This document shows, one piece after another, positions 34,706 to 45,049 of a stretch of 64,000 nt of DNA. The stretch is from positions 1 through 64,000 of the forward strand of contig JACTAT010000341.1 in NCBI GenBank assembly GCA_014526335.1, given 5' to 3'. This stretch comes from Chrysaora quinquecirrha (lineage: Eukaryota > Cnidaria > Scyphozoa > Semaeostomeae > Pelagiidae). How positions within the stretch are numbered: the first letter of the stretch is position 1; every line of letters begins with the position of its first letter. A program made the translations under genes and the position numbers. Below the pieces are notes generated by a model, which was not told the DNA's origin, ran no database searches, and saw only the letters and a list, made by a program, of their open reading frames with translations.

Positions 34706-35590
34706 TCATAGTTTATCGATTTTCTCATAAATCGATTCGTCCTTATATAAACGGTTAACATCGTCTAAACGCATTTTGACCATCAGGTCAGCTTTATTCG
34801 CTAGATTATTGTGGTGAAGGCTCAAAAGTTTCCATACATTACGTTGATAATCTCTATTAAAACGTTCTAATTCGGTTTTAAGTTCTGGCGAGAAGTATTT
34901 CTGAGCTCTCAGAGCAATGACCGGTCTTGTGTATGGCAGGAAGGATGTTTCTGCTGTCACAATCATTTTGAAGTGACTGGCTAGACCACTATGGGTAAGA
35001 TGGTTTAATTTTTGCTTTGTTAAATCTTTAGTCAGTCTTTTTTCCGAGTCTTCTTCCTCGATTTCAAGTAATTTGTGTATGTCTTTCTGTTTAGGTTTTT
35101 GTTTTGGTGGCGGTGTTTCAGGTATTGGCTTTGGAGATGCTAATGGGCTGGGCTGTTTGTCATACGCAGGTTTCTTACATTGACTTAGTAGAGAGTTGAT
35201 GATCCCTTCATCGTCCTCCTGGCTTTCAGGTATGAAAGAGTTCTGAGTCAAGAATGTTTCGCTTTCATCATTATCATCATCGATTTCTGGAGTTATTGTT
35301 CTGTACTCATCTTGAGCTGTAGAGACGAACATGAGCAATTTTGACATGGTGTATATAAGAAAGATGTGATAAGGTAGTGAGCTCAAAGATTGAGCAATTG
35401 AAATTGACATTCAGCTTGCTCTTTTAGCTAGCTATGTGTTTTTTGTTTTGCTTTTTCAATTTCAGTATAATGAGTAGTGTAATGTGTTCAGTAAAAGGAT
35501 AGAGGAAAGTGAAATATTAGATTTTTACTTACAGGCAAATGAGACAGACAATCTTTCTTTTTCAATCTTTTCTGCTTTCTTTCCAGACAT
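34706..35590 (-). CDS. ORF1 protein of Penelope family 1 (unit B), two exons
   Basis: Exon 1 35,590-35,533 (MSGKKAEKIEKERLSVSFA) ends at GTAAGT; exon 2 35,316-34,706 follows the acceptor CTCTACAG. The exons join in frame (58+611 nt; 222 residues). Without splicing the exon 2 frame would start at 35,410, but the open upstream piece there looks like intron. Order: short basic helix; acidic segment (EIDDDNDESETF, PESQEDDEG); proline/lysine linker (ASPKPIPETPPPKQ); helical C-terminus (FSPELKTELERFNRDYQRNV). Conserved in three units, with substitutions mostly in the linker. No known domain; perhaps an RNA- or protein-binding accessory protein, by analogy with ORF1s of other retroelements (inference). 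Confidence 0.6.
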
Positions 35591-36317
35591 TGTCGATTTT
35601 AGTTAGAGTGACTTTTTTTAAAACAGAGCAACCCAGAGTATGCAATAGTGTAATGAGGTGCTATTGTAGGTAGGTATGTTTATTTATAGCATATGCCGAG
35701 GATTTCCGCATAAGAGATCTGGTAGCTGTAACTCATGTTAGAGTTCCCAGTATGACAGAATGGTGACATGCCTAATTATGCAGCATGGGAGGTAGTCTCT
35801 TTTAATTATGTGTTGGTTTGCCCTAGTGCATCTCCAGAAGCCGTTTTTGAGGTTTTTACTAGTACAATTTGTGGTTTGGAAAAATAAGTTTTATCCATAT
35901 GAGGCTGAACATGTTGTCAGTATGAGATCGAGGTTCAGTGTTTCGACAGGCGCGAAAGCATTGGCAAATATGTATTCAGGTCGTATTTGACTTACAGCCG
36001 CTTTTATAAGGCTAGTTAATTGATGAGTTTAAGAATTATTGGTGCTGGGCTCTAACCAAAACCGCATGAGGGGATCCAAAAGGATCTTACTTTCCCCCAG
36101 TATCGACATTTTTTATTAAAATAATATAAAGCCACAAGGGGCAAACTAAAAAATATAGGAGTATTCATACTCAACATACGGCGATGGGAGCCACGTAGTA
36201 GTTTTAGTGACTGTATGGCTCCGTCAATAGAAGGCGTATAGAAGGGTTCTAGGTTGGAAAGGAAGATCGAAGTGATGTATGAATAGAAATTATTAGGTAC
36301 GATTCATCAGCTGTCCA

Positions 36318-36369
36318 CCTGTACTCAGCGTTTCGAGGGTTTAAGGGCAGGACGCTTTGTGAGTACAGG
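36318..36369. other. conserved stem-loop of Penelope family 1 (unit B)
   Basis: Same nested 10-bp plus 4-bp stem as at 28,707-28,758, with no change in either stem. Confidence 0.45.
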
Positions 36370-36694
36370 CCCCTCAGCGCCCGTTGAATGGGGCACTATC
36401 GTACTAGAAGATAATTAGAGAGATTTTGAGATATGTTGGCTAGGAGATAGTTAGATGCATTTTGAGAGATGTTCTGATATATGGTGTATTATTAGGTATA
36501 TACAACATAGGGTGTAGGGGGTATATGGGTGTGGTGTCTCATGGTCTAGTTATTATTTGCAATAAAGTCGAATACAAAAATAACGTCATATCGCTTTAAA
36601 GCCATCATATTAACAATATTATTTCGTTTTTCGTTATTTAAGAGTTTGTTCCAGTTTGGTGGGTACCAGGATATCTCCAAGATTCTTGTTTCTT

Positions 36695-37675
36695 TTAAAT
36701 GCCAGGACCTGGATTGATCTTGCCATCGTATTTTTTCAGTTTTCTTAGGAAATTTGTTGTGTCTTTGATGTAGGAAGGAATTTCCTTTACTATTGGCTTT
36801 AGGTAGTGATCGATGTATTTGGAGAGTTTGGATGTAGGTGAGTTACATCCTGATATGATAGGTGTCCCTGGATTACCAGGTTTGTGTATTTTTGGTAGCA
36901 TATAGAATATTGGTGTTCTTGTATTTGCATTGGGGGTTAAAAATTGGAATATTGTTTCATCAATTATCTGACGTCTTTTTAGCTCGGTAGTAAATGTTGC
37001 GATTTCGGCACTTAGGTCGCCTATTGGATTATGCTGTACTTTTTGGTAGTAGTTCGTGTCATTTAGTTGGCGGTAAGCTTCGTTTATGTAATCTGTGCGG
37101 TCGAGGAGGACCAATTTTCCCCCTTTATCAGCCCGCTTCAGTATAACGTCTTGTAAAGACTGGAGTTCGGTAAGGGCCTGTCTTTCTTTTTTAGAAAGGT
37201 TGTCTTCGGAGATTGTCCTAATTTGAATTTTAGATATGTCTCTATGAATATTCATAAGGAAATCTTGTATGTTGTTATTGTTTGCATCAGGAGGTTCCCA
37301 TGCTGATTTTACGTGAAAGGGATTTGGAGGTTCTTGGTTGTCTGCATCTTTAAAATGAAATTTTAAGTTTATCATTCTTTTGAATTTCTCATATGCAAGT
37401 TGTATTTCATGTTCTGGTGTGGGTTTCGGTGTAGGGAAAAATGTTAGGCCCTTCGATAGTATTTGTATTTGTGTTTTAGATAGATTAATTTTGCTTAAGT
37501 TAACGATCGTTCCTGAGGTGTGTTCTTCCTTTGCTATTTCTTTCTGTAGGTGTTTTTTCAGTGCATTTTTCTTTAGTGTCTTAGATTTTCTTTTCCTTCC
37601 CATGCCGTAGATGGATTTCAGTATCGTTAGTTTCTGTAAGTTCGAGGTTTTGTCCCTTTTTTCTGCTGAAATCAT
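36695..37675 (-). pseudogene. Penelope-like reverse transcriptase, N-terminal half, internally deleted
   Basis: 326 codons open from ATG 37,675. A basic start (GMGRKRKSKTLKKNALKKHL) is followed by KRADKGGKLVLLDRTDYINE (RT1 region) and FYMLPKIHKPGNPGTPIISG (RT2 region typical of Penelope-like RTs), then PSYIKDTTNFLRKLKKYDGK. Here the frame jumps into NPGPGI-stop. In another frame the next codons read NKNLGDILVPTKLEQ, the conserved segment that normally sits just before GIY-YIG. An internal deletion has therefore joined the RT finger region to the pre-endonuclease linker, removing the YxDD catalytic core. Unit A has the same junction, so the deletion predates amplification. Confidence 0.7.
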
Positions 37676-38531
37676 ATAAGGGTTTGTTATTTATACTTTA
37701 TTTTCTTAATATTTGGGTATTGTGCAGGTCAGTGTTGTTGTTTCATTTTGCTTATTTGTTAAATTCTTTTCATGCGCAATGCCCACTCAGCCTCATTTTC
37801 GCTTAATATAAAATTGTTGTTGTTGTTATAATTTTTGTTCTCGCTTATCCTTGCATTTCATAGGTTATCAGTATAGAAATGTATATCTGTTGGAAATCCT
37901 GTTGTTAGGACTGTGTTTTCATTTTTATTCAATGGTTGTTTGTTTTCATTTTATTATTAATAAAATCTGTCCTTCTTCTTTGTATCATTATTCGTGCCTG
38001 TAATATGTTTTTAGTATCGAGATATTCGTGCATTTTGTAAAAAAAATTTTTCGTTTGTTGCAATTCTATTTTGAATATAGCCTCGTATCTACTGTCAAGT
38101 TTCTATTTTTCTCAATTGTATTTTTAGAACTCTCGTGTCTTCATAGTTAGAAATTCGTGGTTTTGTTTATGTTTAGAACGTATTTAGTTTGTTGTCTTGA
38201 TATCTTTTCTTCTATTCTTATTTCAGGTAATTATTAACGCCTTTTCTATTTATATGTTATTCAAATATTCATTCTTTTTTTAGTTTTTCTGGATTGAATA
38301 GGTTTTGTATCTGCTCAGAAGCATGTTTTTCTGAATTTTCGTTTCTAGGGCTATGGTTTCTTGGTTGTTAGGAATTGATGATTTTGTTTTTATTTTATTA
38401 CCAACGTTGTTGTTGTTAATATTTTGTCCTGTTTTCATAGTTAATCTTCTTTCGATACGGCTTGAGATTGTTTTAAATATTTTCTATTTTGATACTATAG
38501 TCTTTGAATTCATATTATCTATCCTATTCTA

Positions 38532-40472
38532 GAATTTCTGTGTTGCAAAAAGTATTGAATCATAACAGTTGAAAAGCGCGTTTTTAGGCGTTTCTAACGA
38601 AAAACGCAAACAAGACTGCCAGTATTTGTGATAATATTTCAAGGTAATGAGGCCAAGGATTTAGGTACATCATGTTTTAAGCAAAAATGTATCAACAAAA
38701 ATCAGAAGCAAAAATCATTATCATCAAAGTATTAAAATCAGGCACTCAGCATGTCAATTGTTCAAATATTCATACAAAAAGGGCTATGTATTGTTCTAAC
38801 AGAATAAATTGTCAACATTTGTATCTAGAAGTTGTTAAATTCGGCACATACGTGTATGTTTCGTAATTTCAAGAAAAATAGCTTATTTGCATCATTATCA
38901 TTGGATCATTGTGATTAATTAACTCAAGTTCTCTTGGAAAATATGCTGTGATGTGTAATTAGAAAATTTTCTATCATATCTGATTATTGGAGTAGCGAAA
39001 AACTTATATTTCGTTCATAGGGAGATTGTTTTATATTCAAAGATAACTTGCCTAAAGATCATTTGTTTATCAATAAATCTATGGCATATTGCAGAATTAG
39101 TTATTTTCTAACTCGTCATACTGGATATGATTAACGACAAGAAGTATAAAGCCATTCACGAGGGCGTTTCTCACCAGATCTGCGGTTGCTAATCGATCTA
39201 GTTAAATTAGCTGTGTATAACTGCCTGGATTCTTCATCTCATAGTTTATCGATTTTCTCATAAATCGATTCGTCCTTATATAAACGGTTAACATCGTCTA
39301 AACGCATTTTGACCATCAGGTCAGCTTTATTCGCTAGATTATTGTGGTGAAGGCTCAAAAGTTTCCATACATTACGTTGATAATCTCTATTAAAACGTTC
39401 TAATTCAGTTTTAAGTTCTGGCGAGAAGTATTTCTGATCTCTCAGAGCAATGACCGGTCTTGTGTATGGTGGGAAGGATGTTTCTGCTGTCGCAATCATT
39501 TTGAAGTGACTGGCTAGACCACTATGGGTAAGATGGTTTAATTTTTGCTTTGTTAAATCTTTAGTCAGTCTTTTTTCCGAGTCTTCTTCCTCGATTTCAA
39601 GTAATTTGTGTATGTCTTTCTTTTTAGGTTTTTTTTTTGGTGGCGGTGTTTCAGGTATTGGCTTTGGAGATGCTAATGGGCTGGGCTGTTTGTCATACGC
39701 AGGTTTCTTACATTGACTTAGTAGAGAGTTGATGATCCCTTCATCGTCCTCCTGGCTTTCAGGTATGAAAGAGTTCTGAGTCAAGAATGTTTCGCTTTCA
39801 TCATTATCATCATCGATTTCTGGAGTTATTGTTCTGTACTCATCTTGAGCTGTAGAGACGAACATGAGCAATTTTGACATGGTGTATATAAGAAAGATGT
39901 GATAAGGTAGTGAGCTAAAAGATTGAGCAATTGAAATTGACATTCAGCTTGCTCTTTTAGCTAGCTATGTGTTTTTTGTTTTGCTTTTTCAATTTCAGTA
40001 TAATGAGTAGTGTAATGTGTTCAGTAAAAGGATAGAGGAAAGTGAAATGTTAGATTTTTACTTACAGGCAAATGAGACAGACAATCTTTCTTTTTCAATC
40101 TTTTCTGCTTTCTTTCCAGACATTGTCGATTTTAGTTAGAGTGACTTTTTTTAAAACAGAGCAACCCAGAGTATGCAATAGTGTAATGAGGTGCTATTGT
40201 AGGTAGGTATGTGTATTTATAGCATATGCCGAGGATTTCCGCATAAGAGATCTGGTAGCTGTAATTCATGTTAGAGTTCCCAGTATGACAGAATGGTGAC
40301 ATGCCTAATCTTCGATCTTCCTTTCCAACCTAGAACCCTTCTATACGCCTTCTATTGACCGAGCCATACAGTCACTAAAACTACTACGTGGCTCCCATCA
40401 CCGTATGTTGAGTACGAATACTCCTATATTTTTTAGTTTGCCCCTTGTGGCTTTATATTATATTAATAAAAA
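38532..40472 (-). mobile_element. Penelope-like family 1, partial unit C with inverted tail
   Basis: Unit C equals the first 1.78 kb of unit B (38,532-40,309), then switches to an inverted copy (40,310-40,472) of the segment found at about 36,110-36,275 in unit B. Inverted 5' extensions are usual at Penelope-like insertions. The inverted piece ends at AATAAAAAA, suggesting TTTTTTATT as the real element terminus. Confidence 0.65.
39239..40123 (-). CDS. ORF1 protein of Penelope family 1 (unit C), two exons
   Basis: Exon 1 40,123-40,066 and exon 2 39,849-39,239, with the same splice sites and length (222 residues) as unit B. It differs in the poly-Lys linker (PPPKKKPKKKDIH) and a few residues. 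It is intact and is the most upstream copy in the array, so it could drive transcription through units C and B. Confidence 0.6.
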
Positions 40473-40540
40473 ATTATCGCACCAGGGTTCGCTTGCTTAT
40501 AACTGTACATGGTGCGTTTTCATCAAGGGCAAACTCCCGC

Positions 40541-40572
40541 TAAGTTGAGCACCTTGCGAGGTGCTCAACTTA
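40541..40572. repeat. perfect 14-bp palindrome near Harbinger end (copy 2)
   Basis: Identical to 25,309-25,340. Confidence 0.7.
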
Positions 40573-40702
40573 CTAATTTTTATCCGTTTCTGTCAGCAGA
40601 AAATAAAAATGCCTCTTGCGTTAAAATAATGTTGTTTTTCTTTTCCTTTTGGCTTCGCTTCGGAAAGTGTTTGTTGATCCAGGTATCCAGTTCAGATACA
40701 AA

Positions 40703-41459
40703 ATGTCGGAAGAAGAGAAATTAATGTTTATTATAATGGTTGTATATTTATTGTAAGAATTTCCATGAGACGAGCGATGCTAATTGCATACACATATACT
40801 GAAGCCATACATACAGAGACTCGACTTGCAGTTGTAAGTTATTTCGCAAATTTGTACAGGGAAAGAGAATCTTGGGTATTTCATAGACAGAAGAACGATT
40901 TTGATGTTTACTATCAAGCCAATTTAAATTCAAGCAAAGATCTGGACCCAAATTATTGGTCAGTGCCTTATAGAATGAGTTGTGAAACTTTTGATTTCGT
41001 TTGCCAAACCGTTTTTGATAATATGGTGAAGGAGTCACAAAGAAGAGAAGCCATACCTGTTCCAAAGAGGGTGGGCGTTGCCCTGGTGGCTAGGTAATGG
41101 GGGTTCTTAAAGATCAGTTGGCCAGAACTTTGGAATATTGTCTTCAATTGTGGGCCGGATAACAAAAGATTTTGTCGGGGCTCTAGTCCATTTAAGAAAT
41201 GATTTCATTTGCTGGCCACAAAATCCAGAGGAATGTCTTGAGACAGTAAAAAGTTTTAAGAAACTGTCCGTACTGCCTAATGTGTTTGGAGCGATCGACG
41301 GAACTCTTGTACGAATTCTCGCGAAAACAGCACCGTTGACTTCTTTAACAGGAAACAGTGCTACAGTATTGGTTGCCAGGGTATTTGTGACAGAACTATG
41401 AAATTTTTAAGTATGTATCCAGGTTCTGTCCATGATTCCTGCATTTTAAGAAAATCTTT
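40703..41459 (+). pseudogene. Harbinger transposase, N-terminal part (copy 2)
   Basis: ATG 40,703 gives a 17-codon start, then a stop; the main frame (40,765-41,097) reads TEAIHTETRLAVVSYFANLY, DLDPNYWSVPYRMSCETFDF and VPKRVGVAL. After a small deletion at the WWLGNG site the frame at 41,138-41,401 follows: SSIVGRITKDFVGALVHLRN, LPNVFGAIDGTL (first catalytic Asp), then a shortened segment. Family-2 Penelope sequence interrupts it at 41,460. Confidence 0.7.
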
Positions 41460-41493
41460 AGAAATTTCAAAAGAAAAATGACAAATTTTAACT

Positions 41494-41535
41494 GGCAAAA
41501 CATGTTTCGAACATTCTATGTTCATCTTCAGTTGC
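41494..41535 (-). ncRNA. hammerhead-like ribozyme core, family-2 Penelope copy C
   Basis: Minus strand: GCAA, CTGAAGA, perfect stem GAACAT/ATGTTC with AGA loop, GAAAC, ATGT, then TTTGCC, whose TTGC pairs with GCAA. All conserved core positions (CUGANGA, GAAA) are present. Predicted cleavage follows the U after the short ACAUGU stem. A bulged U after CUGAAGA is the only departure. Confidence 0.5.
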
Positions 41536-41599
41536 AATATACGAATAAGCTAATCAAGAAAATTACAGGAGGTAGAGCTATTAAATATTACATAACTTA

Positions 41600-42728
41600 A
41601 TAACAAACATTGTTAATTTTAAGTTCAGGATTACCAGTTTTAATGCATTGTACCGCTAAATCAATAGACTCGTTTAAAGGGATATTAGTAAAAAGACTTT
41701 CAACCTCAAAGAAAACCATAAATTTACCAGAAGTGTTTAAGTTATTAAGTTCATTGACGAAGGAAAAGTATCCTTAGCACAAAAATCGTTAGGCAAAAAA
41801 GAGTCTAAGAGAGAACATAAATATTTAGCAAGATTGTAGTTAAAGGTAACTGTAGAAGAGACTATTGGACGAAAAGGAGGTGGAGAGTTGGGAGCGCAAG
41901 CCTTATGCATTTTAGGAAGCCCATAAATCCTAGCAGGTTGAGAGCCCGATGGGTATATAGTATCAATATCAATAACCTTCTTATTCTTAAGGGATCTGAG
42001 AAAACGTTGTAGTCTACCCTCTCTAGCCAAAGTGGGATCTTGTTCAAGACTATTAAATTTATTACTATCAGATATCAAGTTAAGAACAGAATTATTATAT
42101 ACTTGCCTTTCCAATATAACAACGCCGTTACCTTTGTCTCGCTCGAGAATTACAATATTTTCGTTCTTCTTCAGTTTCTTCAGGGTCTTAAAATTCTTTA
42201 GATCGTTGACTGAAGGACGGTGTCATGAAATATAGGTCTTCGCCAAATAGGGTATATCAGTTTTCAATCTTGACACTAGGTTTTGGTTATGACATTGCTG
42301 ACCATGGTGGTGGTATTTAATTCAAAGCAGGCATGAATGTCCAACGAGTTGATTTTGGGGGGACAGATTGAATGGAGTAGGCCATCTCTAAGGACATCGA
42401 ATTCCTCCGTCAAAAAATTGAAAGATGAAAGGTTGGTTACCGTTTCAGTTGACTTGAAAGGCAAAACTTTGTTCTTCGTTAAATTCTTTATTATCTTTTC
42501 ATGAGTCTTGATGACTTTACTGACTTCATTTTCAACGTTCTTGTCTAGGGCTTTCGTTAAGATGTAGAAATCCAATCCAGTGATTACATTCTTGATAAAA
42601 TCTGACTGTTTCTTCTTGTCTTGTTGAAATCTTTTGGGCTCTTTATTTCTCTTGGTGATCGCACACTTTAACAATCTTTTCCGAATGGCAGTGACATCTT
42701 TGCTGTTGGTGTTCGGCAAATCAAACAA
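41600..42728 (-). pseudogene. Penelope-like family 2 RT, N-terminal half (copy C)
   Basis: First block 42,728-42,276 (MFDLPNTNSKDVTAIRKRLL, then DKKKQSDFIKNVITGLDFYI). Second block 42,114-41,737 (EGRLQRFLRSLKNKKVIDID, IYGLPKMHKA, PPPFRPIVSSTVTFNYNLAK), the RT2 region of Penelope-like RTs. A further frame gives TNIPLNESIDLAV (RT3). Then an internal deletion removes the catalytic YVDD and the GIY-YIG (present in copy D). Multiple frameshifts. Confidence 0.65.
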
Positions 42729-42872
42729 GATGAAGACATTGAAGGTTTTACAGTTCGTTAGAAAATTTAAATCCAGTTGAGCTTTTCATTCTTTGATGGA
42801 GAGCTTCTCCAATTTGCGAAAATCCCTGATATGCAATTTTCCAATATATTTGAGTGAAATGTCGTGTATAAT

Positions 42873-43200
42873 AGTAGGTTGCAAGCGCCAGGCTAAACTG
42901 CAGTGATGCTGGTCCCAGCGCAGTGACGTCATCAGTGACGTCATCAGGTCGCGCTATAGTGCAACGGTTTTTATGAATATATTATACTGGTTTCTCCAAC
43001 CTCGTTTTCAAGAGTTCCAGATCCTAGCGCACGCGGCTCATACTATCAATGACGTCATCAGGTCACGCTATAGTACGACGAGTTTCAATTCTCCAACCTC
43101 AAGAGTCCTCCAACTCCAGTGACGTCATCAGATCGCGCTATAGTGCGACGGGTTTTAATATGGTTTCTCCAACCTCAAGAGTTCTTACAATCCTTGCGTG
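42873..43200. repeat. left terminal subrepeats with four CRE (TGACGTCA) sites
   Basis: Three to four copies of a block TGACGTCATCAGRTCGCGCTATAGTGC-like sequence, spaced 60-115 bp and separated by TTTCTCCAACCTCAAGAG words. TGACGTCA is at 42,924, 42,936, 43,050 and 43,120. Mirrored at 50,140-50,457. CREB/ATF-type palindromes repeated at both tips could serve in regulation or as end-recognition sites. Confidence 0.65.
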
Positions 43201-43332
43201 AAACCGCTAGCCTCGTTTCCGATTTAACAGTCTTTGCAATCGGTTTGACAAAACAACGCAGTATAAACAGCTGGTAGTAAGTGGTGGTGGTTTTGAAAAA
43301 AGCCGTTTTGTTTGCAGGAGATGCGAGAAGAC

Positions 43333-43536
43333 TCAGGGAGAAGAAATATTTATCTTAATTTGAAAGGACCCATCTCTAAGGATCAAGTCCTTAACTTTCA
43401 ACCATTCTCCATCCTCTGGGTTGCATGCCACCTCGTCATCTTCTTCAGGGCAGTTATGGCAACATCCCTGATAGGGCAACAAGGCCCAGCAACTCTGGCA
43501 TTCAAAAATCTGGACTTGGTCTTCTTTGATGTCCAT
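43333..43536 (-). CDS. Cys-rich small protein, left arm (truncated reading)
   Basis: Counterpart of 49,810-50,106. Begins MDIKEDQVQIFECQSCWALL and has CCHNC about 10 residues later (a CxxC...CxxC pair suggesting a zinc ribbon), followed by an acidic stretch. A 13-base difference from the right arm near 43,330 brings a stop after 67 codons. Its leader intron mirrors the right arm (donor near 43,967). Function unknown. Confidence 0.5.
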   Translation of the reverse strand: MDIKEDQVQIFECQSCWALLPYQGCCHNCPEEDDEVACNPEDGEWLKVKDLILRDGSFQIKINISSP

Positions 43537-44141
43537 ATTCTATAAAAAGAAAATATATAGAAACCTACAAGTCTGAACTATTCAAAACACCCCATGGATT
43601 GTAAGAAATTAAAACGAAATGAACCGATAAGCGATATAAACCATCTACATAAACTTTTCGTCTTTTAAATCAAAATTTATAAAATCCTCATGGGAATGAA
43701 AAGAAAAGGGTCAAGTTTTAATAAGAAATTAAATTGAGAATTTTGTTGAAAGAATTGAAACAAAGAATTGAAGTGAGAGATTCTAGGCCAGACCAGGTCT
43801 CGAAACTTTGTAAGTTTCACGGCTTTTAGAATAAGTTATAGCCAAAACAAATAAAAATGAAACATCCTTAAATAAGCAAGAAATAGTTATTATAAGTTAA
43901 AATTACAAGAAAACTACATTTCTAACACTTTTCTGAGAAAAAGTAGGGAAAAGTGAAAGATACTTACCACAATTCCAAGAAATTTTCTAAGAGTGTTTAC
44001 ATTTGCTGATGTGACGCCAATTTTAATTTTTCCCGTGATAAAATCCTCGTCACTTGACGCGTCGTTATTGAATAACTTTCTAAAGAAGACTAGATCTGAT
44101 TATGTTTCCAACTTACAGCGATTTGATTGGTTAAAACTCTT

Positions 44142-44245
44142 GTTTTCAGAAGTTTTCAGAAGTTTCCAGAACTTTCTAGAAGTTTCCAGAAGTTTTCAGA
44201 CCTTTCTAGAAGTTTCCAGAAGTTTCCAGAACTTTCTAGAAGTTC
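44142..44245. promoter_or_regulatory. heat-shock-element array, left arm
   Basis: Inverted copy of 49,091-49,204: AGTTTCCAGAACTTTCTAGA-type 10-bp units giving alternating TTC and GAA every 5 bp, the HSF trimer recognition pattern. Two units differ from the right arm (CAGACC). Confidence 0.7.
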
Positions 44246-44384
44246 ATTGCCTATATACTCTATAGATAATAGCAATTTATTTATAGCATCGTTTTCAAAG
44301 AATGTTCACACAGAAACAACGTTATATTTCTAACAGACAACTAATGAAGAATAATTTCTAAACATTTTTTAGGTATAGCTATTT

Positions 44385-44888
44385 CTAATTATTTCCAAAG
44401 TATGGGAATGATTGAGTACGAACATATTCAACTTCTCTCACACCAGCATCCTCAGAATTACTAGCTTCCTCTTCTTCATCATTCTTTGCTTGACGTATGA
44501 TGAGATATTTTCTTTTCTCAATAGCATAATCTAAGGCCTTTTGCATATCCGTACCATCTTCTTTCTGTGCTTTTCGCATGGTTGCTATGACTGCAGTCAC
44601 AAGAGCATCATTTTCAAAATTTCTATTATATAAAAATTTATGCCTGAAGACTTGCAGTATGTTTTCATCTTTATCAACTTCCCTACGCATTGAAGGCCAT
44701 ACATTCCCTAAAGGAAGATCCTCCTCAGTGTTGACAGTTTCATCATCATCATGGTCACTTTCAGCTTCTATCTCATCATCTGAGTCAGACTCTTCACTAC
44801 TCTCCTCATGCATCTCTTCTTGATGTCGCTTAACATTACTTTTAAACTTGGAAGAGAATTCACAATGATCACATTTATACTGATTCAT
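44385..44888 (-). CDS. C2H2 zinc-finger/acidic protein, left arm
   Basis: 167 residues from ATG 44,888. N-terminal C2H2 finger (YKCDHCEFSSKFKSNVKRHQ then EEMH), acidic Ser/Asp/Glu tract (residues ~28-60, ESDSDDEIEAESDHDDDE), then a helical region (ENDALVTAVIATMRKAQKED). About seven substitutions separate it from the right-arm copy, several conservative. A TATAAAT lies about 90 bp upstream. Likely nuclear DNA-binding protein of the element; family not recognised. Confidence 0.7.
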   Translation of the reverse strand: MNQYKCDHCEFSSKFKSNVKRHQEEMHEESSEESDSDDEIEAESDHDDDETVNTEEDLPLGNVWPSMRREVDKDENILQVFRHKFLYNRNFENDALVTAVIATMRKAQKEDGTDMQKALDYAIEKRKYLIIRQAKNDEEEEASNSEDAGVREVEYVRTQSFPYFGNN

Positions 44889-45049
44889 GATTAGCGGTTT
44901 ACTTATAATTGTCGACTACCTCTTAAATACCTGAGTCCTAGAGCATAAACTCGCTTGAATTTATAGACTGGTTCCTCCATTCAATATGATGTGGGAAAGG
45001 AATTCCACACTTGCGCAGGAAGGATGTTTCCAATCAGACCATACCTAAT

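Larger units (their letters stand above)
33998..38531 (-). mobile_element. Penelope-like family 1, tandem unit B (4,534 bp)
   Basis: Complete unit between two GAATTTCTGTGTTGC boundaries. Contains RT N-terminus (37,675-36,695), a stretch of RT tail, the stem-loop at 36,318, promoter-like sequence, and ORF1 (35,590-34,706). Most of the reverse transcriptase and all of the GIY-YIG domain are missing, so it depends on an autonomous partner. 37,676-38,531 is T-rich non-coding spacer. Confidence 0.75.

Noticed and set aside
36290..36380. Hammerhead ribozyme in Penelope family 1
   Set aside because: CTGATGA occurs on the minus strand near 36,305, but no GAAA follows at the right distance and the neighbouring stem-loop cannot be folded into the core.
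36695..36740. NPGP at the end of the Penelope family-1 RT reading, resembling a 2A peptide
   Set aside because: It lies at an internal-deletion junction, lacks the preceding DxE of 2A peptides, and is followed by a stop two codons later.
44985..45040. Restriction/modification or dam-related meaning of the GATC repeats
   Set aside because: Spliced genes and animal transposons show a eukaryotic context; GATC density follows from the repeat unit.
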